A stretch of DNA of 64,000 nt from Medicago truncatula (lineage: Eukaryota; Streptophyta; Magnoliopsida; Fabales; Fabaceae): assembly GCF_003473485.1 (NCBI RefSeq), contig NC_053048.1, forward strand, positions 52,015,755-52,079,754, in the 5' to 3' direction. The notes under the pieces are model-generated. The model searched no databases and was not told the origin of the DNA. It saw only the letters and a program-made list of their open reading frames with translations. Made by a program: the position numbers and the translations under genes. Of this stretch, positions 44,908 to 62,032 are shown piece by piece (the stretch's first letter is position 1; every line of letters begins with the position of its first letter).

Positions 44908-45258
44908 GGATGTGTTTGTTTCAAGTTTACCAAATTTATTCTTAGGAATAATATTCCTTGGAATATAAAGATGGGAATTTTATTCCAAGGAATTTAGGAA
45001 AAATATGTTTGGTTAGCTTTATAATATTCCTAGGAACCATAAAAATAGGGATTATAATAGGTAAACTATTTATGAATTTATTCCCATCTCCATGGGAACT
45101 TTATTCCCACCCTTTTCCTTGGGAAATTTTTTCTATTCCCAGGAACATTTTATACCCGGAAATAAAATTTAATAAACTTGTAACAAACATAGGCATATAC
45201 ATTCCTATCATTTTATTCCCGGGAATCAACAATTATAACTTAAAACAAACACACCCTA
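44908..45258. repeat. hAT-like MITE
   Basis: The ends TGTGTTTGTTTCAAGTTTAC and TATAACTTAAAACAAACACA are inverted. Inside, ATTCC(C)AGGAAT words alternate on both strands. Confidence 0.7.
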
Positions 45259-45756
45259 TGATTAACATTTTTGCTATTCTATTTTTTACGGAAAAGCTAT
45301 AAAAGTCCATTCTGGTTTGGTAAAAAAAAATATAGGGGAAAGCTATAAAAGTCCATTCTGGTTAAGGGTATGAAAAATGAAATTATATAGTAATTAATGC
45401 ATTGAAATTGTGTAATTAATTTATAATAATGTCAAAAACAGTTTCCTTTTATGATAATAATTCCCTTTTATGGTATGCTTAACCAGTGCCCCGGTTAGCA
45501 GGACCCAAAAAAAAATATAGGAAAATCAAAGTACACATTGTAAGCCTAGTTATGAGAAACGAATCCTAGAAACAATTTTCCTTAATTTGATTATCGGTTT
45601 CCTATTCAGATTGATAAAAGGGGGTGTTATTAAAAATATAATAAAATAAGCATGGATAAAAGCAGCTATCGAAGGAAATGTCACATTTTATGCAAATTTT
45701 ATGATCAATAGATGTTAGAAGTGTGAGATCGGGAATTGAGGTAGAGGTGCAAACTT

Positions 45757-45842
45757 TTTTTTGGTGGTGGTCAGAGTTTGAACCCCGGACCTTGCATATA
45801 TTATGTACTGTCCATATCAACTGAGCTATGCTCACGAGGACG
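45757..45842 (-). repeat. tRNA-derived SINE
   Basis: On the minus strand: GTCCTCGTGAGCATAGCTCA, GTTGATATGGACAGTACATA, then GGTCCGGGGTTCAAACTCTG and a poly-A end. Typical A and B boxes of the short legume SINE. Confidence 0.6.
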
Positions 45843-46870
45843 TTAGAGATGCAAACTTGTAACTACATTGATAATTTATATAATATAAATAAAATAATAA
45901 ATTTTGAAATATATTAAGGAATCTGCAAATTTCTGAATAATTCTCGGGTGCAGCAAAGGAGAGTCTTGGCAAGGGTAAAACAACCTGCAAAATAAACTAC
46001 ACTCCAACGTTCAAATCAACGATAGAAATGAGGAAGGAAAATGTGCGAAAAGTGATGAAAATGGTTGAGGTGCGTTTTTATGTAGTGAAGTGCACAAGAA
46101 ATCCCCTATGTTCCCTAGAACTGCGAGAGTTGTGTGTGAAAAATGGTGAAAATGGTTGAGGTGTGACAATCCTTGTATCTCTTTATCTTTCTTTTCTTTT
46201 ATTTTCTTTCACATCTTTACCTTCAAAATCAATTCGCTGCCATTTTTTCTTGACGAAAACAGAATATAATTTAAATTCTTGCACCTTTTATCATATCGTG
46301 AATCACAATATTCTAAATTTATTGCTTCATCATGATATCAAATGAGGCTACAGGCTATGAATTATGATGGGGAGGCAAGGAAATGAATACCATTTGATAT
46401 GTTAGTCGAAAGGGAAATTAAATATTGTCCAACTATAATTTCGGTAGATAAATCTACACCGAACTTTGCTCTGATTTTAACAGGATCCTGCAAGTGGACG
46501 GTGAGATGGTCTCCTCAGATTAGTCGGTTCTTGAATCAGATAATGAACTTTTAAATAAAGAATTGTAATACTGAGCTTTAAAAAAAATTGTAGCACTATT
46601 CTTTCAAAAACAAAATATTGTGCCACTGTGGAGAATAAAAAACTGGCAGTCTATAATAACGTAGTTATATTATTATCACAAAATTAGTAGTCCAACATCC
46701 AAACTAAAAAAATCCCCAAATCGAAAATATAAGGGATCTCTAACTAAATTTCCCTAAAACGGGGAAATAAAATAAAAGATCATACTAAAAAAAGATCCGG
46801 AGTACGAAATAAAAAAATGCAGAAAGCAAATATTCAAATAAACTATAATGTTATAACTTATTCTAATTAA
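45843..46870. other. spacer, partly duplicated from 42480-42800
   Basis: 46210-46440 and 46680-46860 match the spacer on the copy-B side (ATCGTGAATCACAATATTC, GCTACA...ATGATGG, AAAATGCAGAAAGC words). No gene is seen. It is the third unit of the tandem duplication. Confidence 0.5.
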
Positions 46871-46874
46871 TTGA

Positions 46875-49800
46875 TCACAAAATAACACATCTGTTATTTG
46901 TATCATAGGGACGTTGGTGTTTCTTATGTTGCCTTTGTTCTAGTCCAGGTAGTGTTAAAACACTATTGGATCTGTAAGGATTAGACCCGTGTCCGCGACT
47001 GTGATTGTGTCGACCTCCACTGCTGCTACCACCGATATCGGCAGCAAGGAGTTCAGCGTGTTTCCCAGCTTTTGTTATGTCGATCAATATTTTGTTTACA
47101 TCTACAAATCCAATTCCAATAATAATTAACATGTAAGTAAACACTAATAGAGATTTATCACAAAAATCCTTTTTTTTTTTCCCCTTCTACCACAATTGTA
47201 TAGACCAAGTACATGAATTAACTGATAAAATTTATAACAATGAATAGGAATAAAATGAGTTTTTTTCTCCAGATAATATCTTAATCTTAATCTTAAAAAT
47301 TTGCCCCAATCTAATGTGTCAAAATTCTAAGCCTCCTACAATAAATCATCATATTTTATAATCTCATTTTATCATCACTTATAGTAATAGGGACCACAAA
47401 ACCATAACAATTTTAAATTTACACAATAAAAATTGATTTTAGCTCGTAAAAATTTGAATGTGTTAATTTCCCTCTAAGAAATGTCATTTTTTCAGGTGTG
47501 TTATTAAGAAAAAAACAAATGTTAAATTTGAAATGAGGCCCAACTATGCTAAGCCCAGCACTCAAACTCTCCTATTTTCAGAATCATTCACTGTTTTCAC
47601 GTTGGAAAATTCTCATTACCCCACCTCACTCAATTCAAATTCAAATTCAAATTCAATCTCCCAGTCTTTCTTTTTCATCTTCTCTCCTCTTCTCTTTCAT
47701 TGTTTCTAAATTCGCAAATCAGAAATCAATATCCATAGTGACAGTGATGAAAAAGAGCATGACCGCTGCAATTTAGTTTTTGAACTCCTGATCCATGTTC
47801 ATGTTGAAACTATAGAACCATTATCTTATTCTCTCACTCTCTCCCTCTGGTTTGTTGTTGTTGTTATAGTTAGAAAAGGGCGACATCCAATCAAAAATTT
47901 CGATATTGATATAAAATCATTTTTGTTTATTGTCTGCAGTAAAAAGTGACAAATTTGTAGTTCTCAGGAGATGGAGAAACTGCAATTGCAAATCTGCAAC
48001 AGGTTGTGTTCCATGTCTCTATTTTTGTTTTTTTATTTAAGAATTAACCTTTTGATTACTAAAACATTTTCTGTTCTAGCTCTTACTTTTTTTTTTTTTG
48101 CCATTTTAGAGCCTACTTTGAAGCTAGCTTTGAGGCCATTCTTGATGAGAGGTAGCTTTGATTCACCAAATCTGAATTACTTTTCTTTTTCTTTGTAATT
48201 GATGCTATTATTTGAGTTAGTATCTTATTTATTTAGTTTAATGTTAAACAACAATACATTGTTTGGTATGATGGCTACTTCAATTTTTATATTAGAAAAA
48301 GCATGCATAAATTTTCAAATAAATGATATTTTAATGTTGCCTTTTGTGGTCTGATTCTTCTTTTTCTTTGTTTTGGCAGATTTTGAAGCATTTTATGAGA
48401 GATCAAGATTTGTATTCGAGATAAAGACCATGAGGTAACTTGGTTTCCGATTTTAGAGCCAAAGAGTTAATAATGAGTCAAACAAAATCAATTATCACTC
48501 TCATCAAATCAGCAAAGAAAAATTAGAAATTCACTCTTCTTCCCAATTTTAAAATGATACTTCAACCAAGTATATGGATTTAAATGATGTACAATTTTTT
48601 GGTTAGCTCTTAATTTTTTAAAGAAGCATATTGCACACATCTCTTTCTTTTGGTTTTGTTATTAGTGATTCTCCTTTCTTTAAATTGGTCTTTCAATTTG
48701 ATTTTGTTATTTGTACCTTATTTCAATTTGGTATATATTTGTACCTTATTTGTACCTTGATTTTGTGATGGATATGTATACTTCATTATACCTTCAGAGT
48801 CATTAGAGCAACTTAAATATAGATATTTTGTTGTATCACTATAGCAATTCAAAGTATCATCTTGCTTATGTGCTATGATCAATGAAATATATTGGCATGA
48901 TACGTACAAGTAATTAGATACTTTTAGTAGATCATCGTCATTTTTAAACTTAAAATTTGATTGATGGGATAGAACAAAATAACTATTGGTTTGTGGACAG
49001 TCAACCCATGGGGATCAATGGAAGGTTACAAAGCTGAAACAGTATGTAAGGGTGGATCTGAGTTCACTATGATACGAAATTGCAACTGTTATGATGGGGT
49101 ACATGAATAAGAACCGGTTTTCTTACGTGCAACTGCAACTGTTATTCTTTTTAGTCTGAATATGTCCTTTCCAATCTTTTTTAGTGAAGTCTTCTATAAA
49201 TCGGGACATTAGATACACTTTGTTTATGGTCAAATATGTACAGGCATACTTAATTTGATGTTAGGGTTGTGAAAAGATTTGATAGACTGTAATGTTGGCA
49301 TTTACTATTAGTAGGATGTATAATTTTTTTCTTTTTTGACAAAATTAGTGGTTGTATAATGTTGGCACTTGCTATAGTCTATAGTTTATTAGAGGCCAAC
49401 ATTTTTTGTGCTTTTTAAATTGGTTTGATATCTTAGTGTTTAAGTGTTAAACCATTTATTTGTCTCTAACTTATGTAGCGTGTGGATTAAGATCTATCTT
49501 GATGTTAAATCATATATTTTTCATTAAATTATGTCCATTTCAGAGTTTAAGAAGATCCTAACAATTATGGTATATTTTTGGGACAGATTGATGGACACAA
49601 TTTGATCCCAAAGCTGAATATAAAAGGCAGTGGCTACCTGGGTCCTCAAAGTTGTTACATGAGTGGAAGTGTCCTGTTTATCACACACCACCTACTGTGC
49701 CTTAATTGGAGAATCATAGAAATAGTCTTATAGAAGACTTTAAACATTATTATTTGCTCAAGGTTTAGTCTTTTTTATACCCAATTTGGTTTACTGTGCC

Positions 49801-51056
49801 TACAGTGTATCTAATTTTTTTTATCAAATTTGTAAATCATAAACCAATCCGATTAAATTTCTTAAAAGTTATAGTAACTAAAAGTATGATATAAAGGATT
49901 TATGATTCGTGGGAAGTATAACAGATACTTACTTATTTGTAAAGTAGATGTTGAAGCTATTATCGACAACGACTTTTTACCAAATCCAAATTTTAATTGT
50001 GTAAGATTTTTTTTTTTTTTTCTTAGTGTTTTGTTTTTATTAAGTATAAAGTTTTTTTTATTGTAAAAAAAAGTCTGCATACTATATTTATTTTAATAAG
50101 ATGGCTTCTCAATTCATCTTTCAAAAAACACGAAGGATAACCTGAGGCACAATATCTAAGAATTGAATTCAACTTGCCAAATAGTTATTTGTCGAATATT
50201 TAAGAATTGAATTCAACCTGTCAAATAACAAATGATAACACATTTCTGATAAATATAATATTAGTATAAAATTATGTTGATTTTAACATTTGTATTCAAT
50301 ATATTGGATATATTTTTACTCATTTATACATTATGTATTGAGAATCAACATTTGCTTATTACAATAAGACAAATTTTTATGATGACAACAACATTTGATT
50401 TGTCTACGAAATGCATTATATGTTTTTATTTTGGTTGTACGTTTAGTCACAATAAATCCTTTTTCGCCCATGCGTTGCATGGGTGGAAATACTAGTGGTT
50501 ATACAAACGTGTTTATTTTTGTGTGTTTAAACACAAAAGTTCATTTGTTTTAAATTAAATAATTTAAAATCTTACACAAACATAATTTAAAACATCATAA
50601 CCAATTTCTTACTTGCAAAAAGGGATCTAATCCCTCAAATAATCTTAAACAAACATACTTTTAAGGGCTAACACATCTTTTCACAATCAAACTCGTGATC
50701 ATGCGGTTAAGAGCTTCAAATATCGACTAATTTTTTTTTACTAAAACAATGGCTACTATTTTTATTTTTAGTAGCATAAAAATTATCAACTATTTGGATC
50801 ACACTTTTGGTAAAATGACAAATATATTGATTGAAGAGTGTGAAAATTGTTACCTTTGATTCGCTTAATCACTTTTGTTACGGACTTCTCCCAACCAGAA
50901 GTTTGGGTATCCACTTTCAGTATACATGTCTAAAAAAACATAAATACATACATAAGTACAATACGAGGAATAGCACAGGCAGTAAAAACAAATGTTGAAA
51001 CCACATAAATAAATAAAAGGGAATCGTTTGTGTACCATGTTACGGTAGGAATCCAT
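46875..51056 (-). CDS. HMA-like isoprenylated protein, copy C (shortened, giant intron)
   Basis: The exons are 51036-51056 (MDSYRNM), 50854-50929 (TCILKVDTQTSGWEKSVTKV) and 46875-47101, with intact GT-AG sites and a frame that closes to 107 residues. Exon 3 keeps ITKAGKHAELLAAD and the CaaX end NNRCVIL (Leu last, a geranylgeranyl-type box). It has lost, in frame, the second and third strands (copy B: SFTIDATHGIIRISGAIDP). The Gly/His tail is also shorter. Intron 2 is about 3.75 kb against about 0.65 kb in copy B, because a Helitron-like insertion lies in it. Whether the gene is still spliced and made is open; a fold without these strands is unlikely to be a normal HMA domain. Confidence 0.55.
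47520..50496 (+). mobile_element. Helitron-like insertion carrying gene fragments
   Basis: The 3' end is diagnostic: hairpin CCCATGC-GTT-GCATGGG (50467-50483), eight bases, then CTAGT (50492-50496). Copy-B intron sequence resumes after about 50520 and is interrupted before about 47500. The 5' end is not resolved. Inside, a CT-rich leader-like start (47546-47760), then exon-like pieces bounded by splice-like sites: MEKLQLQICNR (47971-48003), AYFEASFEAILDER (about 48109-48150), DFEAFYERSRFVFEIKTMR (about 48381-48434), and TQFDPKAEYKRQWLPGSS with HEWKCPVYHTPPTVP (about 49598-49705). I do not recognise the source genes. No Rep/helicase is present. Confidence 0.55.
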
Positions 51057-51254
51057 TAAGAACTGAAAATCGAGAGAATGGTATGGATATAGCCTCTATA
51101 ACTTTGTACTAAAATGTAGTCATAATGTCGGTGGAGTAATTAGAATTAATTTTCTCAATAATATTTGTGATAAATGCAATAGAATGGAAATGGAAATGCA
51201 AACAACTGATTATTATATTTGCAATCTAAGGAAACTCAAAGTCTCGAATGTCCT

Positions 51255-51349
51255 TCTGAGCTTAGCTCAGTTGGTATGAACAATGCATAATGTATACAAG
51301 ATCCAGGTTCAAGCCCCGACCACCACAAAAAAAAAAAAAAAAAAAAAAA
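51255..51349 (+). repeat. tRNA-derived SINE
   Basis: Plus-strand order: GAGCTTAGCTCAGTTGGTAT (A box), ATAATGTATACAAGATCC, GGTTCAAGCCCCGACCACCA (B box), then poly-A of about 23. Confidence 0.7.
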
Positions 51350-52600
51350 ACTTAAAGCTAAATCAGTGTGGTGATTGATGATACTAATATATGTAATTTT
51401 TTCTTTTTTGAGAGAATGATATATGTAATTATTACTATTAGTTTTTTTTTTCAGCAAATAAAAAGGAGCCAAGGCCAATTTGCTAAATGGAATCAGATAA
51501 TTTATGTGATTAATTTATGCAATTACTCCGTATTAAAATGGAATAGACAGTGTACCAAAAAGATAATCAGATCCCAATTTTAAAGAGAAATGTAGAATTT
51601 ATACTCCGTATTAAAGGATTTGGTTTGATAGTATAAGTTTTTGGATCTCAATTTGATCGTACAATTGAAAAAAGAAATTGATTTTTTTTTTTGAAAGAAT
51701 AAAAAAGAAATTGATGCATCAAAATATTAAAATGAGGTTTATTTTGAAACTTTTTTTTTCTTTATTGTGACTCGTTGTGAATCGAAGAGAGTGTTCAGTT
51801 TTTTTTTGTTGAGAAAATAATAATTACTACGTAAAAGCAAATCCATAAAACAAATATGTATTATTCCTAGGAAAAAAAGCCATTTAACGTTAATCATTTA
51901 TTAGTAACAATATAAAAGGTATAAATAGAATTGTCAGCAAGAAATTAACTAAAATTGTTTATAACGTAGAAATAACTTTTCTTAAAAAAAAAGACTTATC
52001 TACTAAATAAACCCATTTGGTTTTGTTTTGATGGTGTTGGCTTACGACCTTTAAATGTGACTCTCTTACACTATGTTTGGTAGAAGAGAAAAAGGAGAGA
52101 GAGAAGTTGAAGAGAGAGAAATAGGAGAGAAGTCTTGCATTTCTCTTGTTTGGTTGTGGTGAGAAAGAGAGAATTAAAACCATTGTGGGGCCCACTGTTT
52201 TTTTGGTATATATATATATAAAAGTAGCAAATGTAATAACCATGGTTGTATTTTGGAACAGCGGATTATCACGATCATCAAACAAGCCATACTGACATCG
52301 CTCTCCTGAAGCTGAATATATGATTGCCCATTTTATAGCCATAGCCTTTTTGTATTATGTGTAAATGTAAAAGTTTCAATGATTTTAATTGACAATACAG
52401 ATCAATAGGTGAAACAATGCTTTAAGTTTATTATATATGGAAAAAAATGCAATTGTATTAAACCTAGGTACATTTGTTCTTTTTCGAATACAAATGAAAC
52501 AATACATGTTAGACAGAATTAAAATTCTAAACAGGGTAACCATATCCGAACATCTGAAATCATAATCTCTAAACTCGGTTGAACTTCATGCAGCCCATGA
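51350..52600. other. spacer with MITE-like pieces
   Basis: 52070-52200 (CACTATGTTTGGTAGAAGAG, then AGAGAGA words) looks like one end of a hAT-like MITE of the 24734 kind. A short (TA)n run lies at 52208-52220. No gene is seen. Confidence 0.35.
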
Positions 52601-52611
52601 CAAATGAATAA

Positions 52612-57100
<4,489 letters not shown>

Positions 57101-57478
57101 GCTTAATTACTCTTTTGGTCCCTTAACTTATTTTTTGGTTTCGTTTTGATCCCTTAACTATTAAAAGTTTCGTTTTGGTCCCTTAACTTATTTTTTGGTT
57201 TCATTTTGGTCCCTTAACTCTTCTTCCGTCAACCACTTTGATCCTTTATGTTAGAATGAATCTATTAGAGTTAAGGACCAAAACGAAATCAAAAAATAAG
57301 TTAAGTGACCAAAACGAAACCAAAAAATAAATTAAGGGACCAAAACGAAACTTTTAATAGTTAAGGGACCAAAACAAAACCAAAAAATAAGTTAAGGGAC
57401 CAAAACGAAACTTTTAATAGTTAAGGGATCAAAACAAAACCAAAAAATAAGTTAAGGGATCAAAAGAGTAATTAAGCC
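57101..57478. repeat. TIR MITE (GGCTTAATTACTCTTTTGGT) with internal tandem units
   Basis: The arms GGCTTAATTACTCTTTTGGT and ACCAAAAGAGTAATTAAGCC-type ends are inverted. The interior repeats the 35-bp unit around CCAAAAAATAAGTTAAGGGA several times. Confidence 0.85.
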
Positions 57479-57619
57479 AAATTTTTATTTTGAAATAAAA
57501 AAAAAAAAATCATTTACTTTGATTCTGACCGTTGTGTTATTTTACAAAAAATTGTACAATAAAAGTATATGGTTAACAAGGTTTGAATATTCTTTAAGAA
57601 AAAAAAATAAGGTTTAAAT

Positions 57620-57722
57620 ATGTATTCTGATCCGGTCCTTATTTACAACAAGATACATTAATTATTCTATATATTTAAAAATACAATTGTTTCTTATAAA
57701 TAAGGATAGGAGGAAGTAATCA
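57620..57722. repeat. Stowaway remnant
   Basis: GATCCGGTCCTTATTTACAA and TTATAAATAAGGATAGGAGG are worn inverted arms like those at 25153-25299. Confidence 0.5.
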
Positions 57723-58827
57723 TTAAAAGAAATTGGTTTAAATATGTAAATTTTATTTTATTTATTAAAAATATGTGAATAATTATGTTTAGTGAATGAT
57801 TAATAATAATATTTGACTAAAATGTCTTTTTTTTTTAAGGATAAAATGTCTTCTTGCATTAAAATTGAAACATAATGTATATATTTGGGCAATTGGCATC
57901 CATGTAATGGCTACAGACATTTTTGAACCACATGAATAGTTTTTCTTGGTTTTAATTAGTTTGTATTTTTTTTTTCACTCATAAAAATTGAACCATGTTA
58001 ATATGTTTTTTTTGCTCAATCATACTGGCTCAAACATAATAGTGTCCAACTTTTTCTTTTGACATTTCTAAGTGAGGAGCTTTTTCCATGCAATACACAA
58101 GTAAGACCATTATGCAAAAATTAATTTTTATCATTAAATCAATAAATCATATCATTGAACCAAATTAGTATGAGGTGGTTTATTGATCTAAGGATAAAAA
58201 ATGCTCTTGTGTTGCATGATGCAAGAGTATTTCCTTGTGCATATTAGACAAAACTCTTGCATATTAAATAAAAAAACATAGTTTTGCCCGAATTTATCAT
58301 CCATACACAGAAAGTAATGGTGTTTTTTTCCCATCCAATTAAAGTGAGGAGTGTGATTTTTTAAGAAATCATTGGAGATAAAAGTAGTTGTTATGTAATA
58401 ATGCACCTATCAAATTTTAAAATACCTGTGACTTAGAATCAATCAAACTTCATTTTGATGCAAGGACTATCATCTAAAGTCAGTGTTTTTGAAGGAAATT
58501 GTAGTTAAATGTTATTCAAACCAAACCCATTCCTAATACTTTTATTTAAAAAATAAAAAAAAACATTCATACATAGAATTACGAAAACATGAACTAAATT
58601 TTTGACTGAACGAAAAATGCTGACTAAATTGGTTTGAGAATCAAATATTCACAAATTCTTATTAACTATCAACAACTCTGCATGTGTCAACTACATTGTT
58701 CTTAGAATATTGCACACATCTAAGTAACTAACAGCAAAGTGCAAAATACACACAACATACATCATTGTTATCAATTCTACAGGGGAAAAGAGAACAGAGG
58801 ACCAAATTGCAAATGCTAATCTTTTGT
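57723..58827. other. spacer between ARF1 and PII
   Basis: AT-rich, with no gene or clear repeat. The last part is the 3' region of the PII gene. Confidence 0.4.
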
Positions 58828-61511
58828 TCAAACAGACAACGCGTCAGTTAGTCCCCCAGCCATCCTCTCAGCCTGCTCCCCACGCTCACCTGAGAATTCA
58901 TATTTAAAACTTGAGTACACATGCTCTACACAAAAATGTAAACATTTTATGTTTTTAGACAATTCACTCGAGCAAATAGTTACCTGTGCGGATTCTTATT
59001 ACATCAGATACAGGGATCACTGCACAATCAAAGTTCTATTAGAAATATGATACAGTTCCAAATTGAGTTTAGTAGTTTTACATTTTGAATCTAGATATTG
59101 TACTGTAACTCTTATACCCTCCTTAAACTAATTTATTATGAAAGATTCTGATAAAACATATCAGGTTTGTATCAGCTCAAAACAGAACATCACGTATAAT
59201 TGATTTCCAGCAAAAGATGTTGGCCTTACAGAAAATTTTGCCATCACCAATCTCCCCAGTTCTTGCCGTCTCCATAATTTTGTTTATCACTGCCTCAACC
59301 TGAAAAAATGCATGATACGTATTAGATATGCTGCAAAAAGCAATATTTTGTTTGTAATTAAAAGTAGCATGAAGTTTTACTCGAACTACTAAATAATTCA
59401 AACACCACTGAGCTGAAAATGTTTATTCTAACTACTCCTGACTATGTCCCTTGTTGTCAAACAAAAGAAAACGGTTTTGTTTAATCTCTTGAAATGCAAA
59501 CACTTTGAAATAGTGACTAGTCATGTATGAGTTCGGAAGATGCTGAATACGCAGGAACCAATGGCAATGGTCTTATCATATCCAAGAAAAAGTTTGTGCT
59601 ATACTCTCACCAATATATCTAGCCAAAAAAACTGAGAAGACCCAAATCCATAGACAACTGACATTGTATGTTAATTGTATAGAATATTAGGTATTTAAGA
59701 TTGTAGCACACGAATCAGGATGCCAATGATTACTACCAAATGTCAACACACCTGGTCTTTTCTCACCACTATTTCCATTTTAACTTTGGCAACAAAATTG
59801 TCTTCAGAAAATTCGGAGCCTGTGAAGAATAAACCATCAATAAAGGACAAGGATGTAAGTGAGCATGCGATCTATATGTAATATATGCACAAAACTAAGT
59901 ATACAAACCAATCCCAAAGGAAGGAAAAATGTAATTCTTGAACTATATATAACAGAACAAAAGTTACAGACATAAAACACGGCTGAAGTTGGGTGGCCAC
60001 AGGCCTAAATTTGTGCGCTAACATTTAGTAAAAAAAGAAAGAGCAAGTGTTTTTTTTAAGGCACGAATTCAACAAAATTTACCATAACAAATAGTCTAGT
60101 GATGAAATATGGACTTCAAAAATGTATGACGGTAACAAAAATTCCTCCAAACTCTTAACATGAATTTGTCTTTGAAGTTAACAAGGGTGAATAGAGCACT
60201 AAATTTAGGTCGGTTAAGATCAGCAACGTACATACCTCCCTGCCTCTCTTTTGAGCCACCCTGAGCACCAAACCCCTTGACATCAGATACAGTGACACCA
60301 CGAATTCCCATTTTCAACAAACCCTTCAAATTTTACAATAAAAAATTCAGTATATTAGCACAAGGCCAAGGGCTTCCTGGATGAAAAATACATATATGAG
60401 CCGCATTGACCAAACCAATAATTCGAGAGGTAAAGGTCCTGGGGTACAAGTACTAAGTACAAACTCAAAAGTCATGGATCTCGTCCCAAGAGGGTAATGA
60501 ACCCATTCTATAGGTGTATATTAATGATAAAACTAACGCAATACTTTTGCTTATTTGACCGCAAAAGTATTTGAAGCAATAACACAATCTTATGCACCAA
60601 CTGCTAAAAATCTATTGAAAATGAAACCTTTTGGAAGTTGGAAAAAACAAAGAGAGGCGCTGAATGGAATCAATTGAATGAATTCACCAAGAAACATAGT
60701 AGTTAATATACACAGCATGTGTCATGTGCGCTAATGAAATGCCAACTAATTAACATAACAGTTAACTGACTTTGCCAATAATTAACTTATTAACTGACTT
60801 TGAAACTAATTAACTAACACTGTGTTAATCTAAGGCTTACTAACTAACTAACTAACTAGCAGAATTCAGTCCAAAAACACTAACATAATTTAGTCAAGAA
60901 AATACCATAATAGTTAACTGAATTTGCAATGAGTTAACCACCACTTGTAAACAATGTCAAGAAATCACAGGTATCAAAGACAATGTATCCAATTTAGTGA
61001 AAATAACAAGAATCACATTTTAATTTAGACATGCAAAAAAAAAAAAAAGGAAAAAGGAAAATGTATTATTACCGAAGAAACCTGAGGGATTCTCCATGGC
61101 CTGTTCATGTTGAAACAAGAAATTGAACAACATAAGCATCAAGAAATAACTGAATTCAACTGATTTCACAAAAAAACGTAAAAGAAGAGTGTTATAACCT
61201 GAGAATGGCTTCAACTTTGTAAAACTTGGATTCAGGAACATAGTCTAAAAAAGAGATCAAAGATTTAGCAACAAGATTTGAGTATGAATATGGATGAACA
61301 TAGCTAAAGGAAAGGAAATCGAACCAGGAAGGTTTTGAGCTCTGATTTTGGGAAGAATCGATGCATTTCCGTTGCTTTTTAGGACCACATTGCGATGAGA
61401 AGAATCTCCGAAACGCTTGCGAATGACGCTGAAGCTTGAAAAAGGAAATTGAGTTTCATTGATATGAAAATTCAAACCGTTGAACACGTTCGGTTTCGCA
61501 ATCAAAGCCAT
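58828..61511 (-). CDS. GLB1: nitrogen regulatory protein PII, chloroplastic
   Basis: There are eight exons: 61325-61511, 61199-61244, 61073-61100, 60236-60323, 59752-59819, 59230-59299, 58984-59019 and 58828-58889. They give 194 residues; Arabidopsis GLB1 (At4g01900) has 196. Residues 1 to about 60 look like a plastid transit peptide. The PII fold follows: FYKVEAILRPWRIPQVSSGL, MGIRGVTVSDVKGFG, the T-loop AQGGSKERQGGSEF, and the nucleotide-binding TGEIGDGKIF. The bacterial uridylylated Tyr51 is Gln115 here, as in plants generally. The C-terminal extension GERGEQAERMAGG is kept. PII binds ATP and 2-oxoglutarate and relieves arginine inhibition of N-acetylglutamate kinase; in many plants it also senses glutamine through this extension. 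All splice sites are GT-AG. Confidence 0.96.
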
Positions 61512-61602
61512 TTCTTCTTACTTCTCACTTCGCTTACCGAACTCTCCCTAGCTCGCTAGACACAGTATTGACTTAATTGAAGTTTTGTTAAGTAATAATC
61601 GA

Positions 61603-61946
61603 TAGTTGCTAAAAAAAAATGGCAAAGTTACACTTTAGTCCTTTAACTTAATTTCAGGTAACAGTTTGGTCCTTTATCTTTTTTTCATTTCAATTTGGCC
61701 CTTTTTGTCCATTTTCATATGAATTTTTAAGCTTAAAATTCATGATTTTATTTTCTTATGGTCTTTCAGTCTTCAAATCTATGATCCTCGTTTATGTTTG
61801 GATAAGAATATTAGATTTGAAGCTTGAAAATGTATATGAAAATGGACAAAAAGGACTAAATTGAAATGAAAAAAAGATAAAGGACCAAACTGTTACCTGA
61901 AATTAAGTTAAGGGACTAAAAGTGTAATTTTGTAATAATCGATAGA
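61603..61946. repeat. TIR MITE, copy 2 (partner of 54880-55196), with flanking 13-mer
   Basis: The inverted arms match copy 1 (GGCAAAGTTACACTTTAGTC, CTTAACTTAATTTCAGGTAA). TAATAATCGATAG is found on both sides (61590-61602 and 61934-61946), longer than the usual MITE target duplication. Confidence 0.8.
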
Positions 61947-62032
61947 CACTTGCTTTTCTCTGCCTTGGAAACATACCTAAATTACTAAAAAAACTTAGTG
62001 CCAATTAATAGCGGCCGGTTCTCTAATTACTA

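Noticed and set aside
40636-51349. tRNA genes at the GGTTCGAAC matches
   Set aside because: Each match lies in a SINE-like copy with a poly-A or T-run end, and none forms a full cloverleaf.
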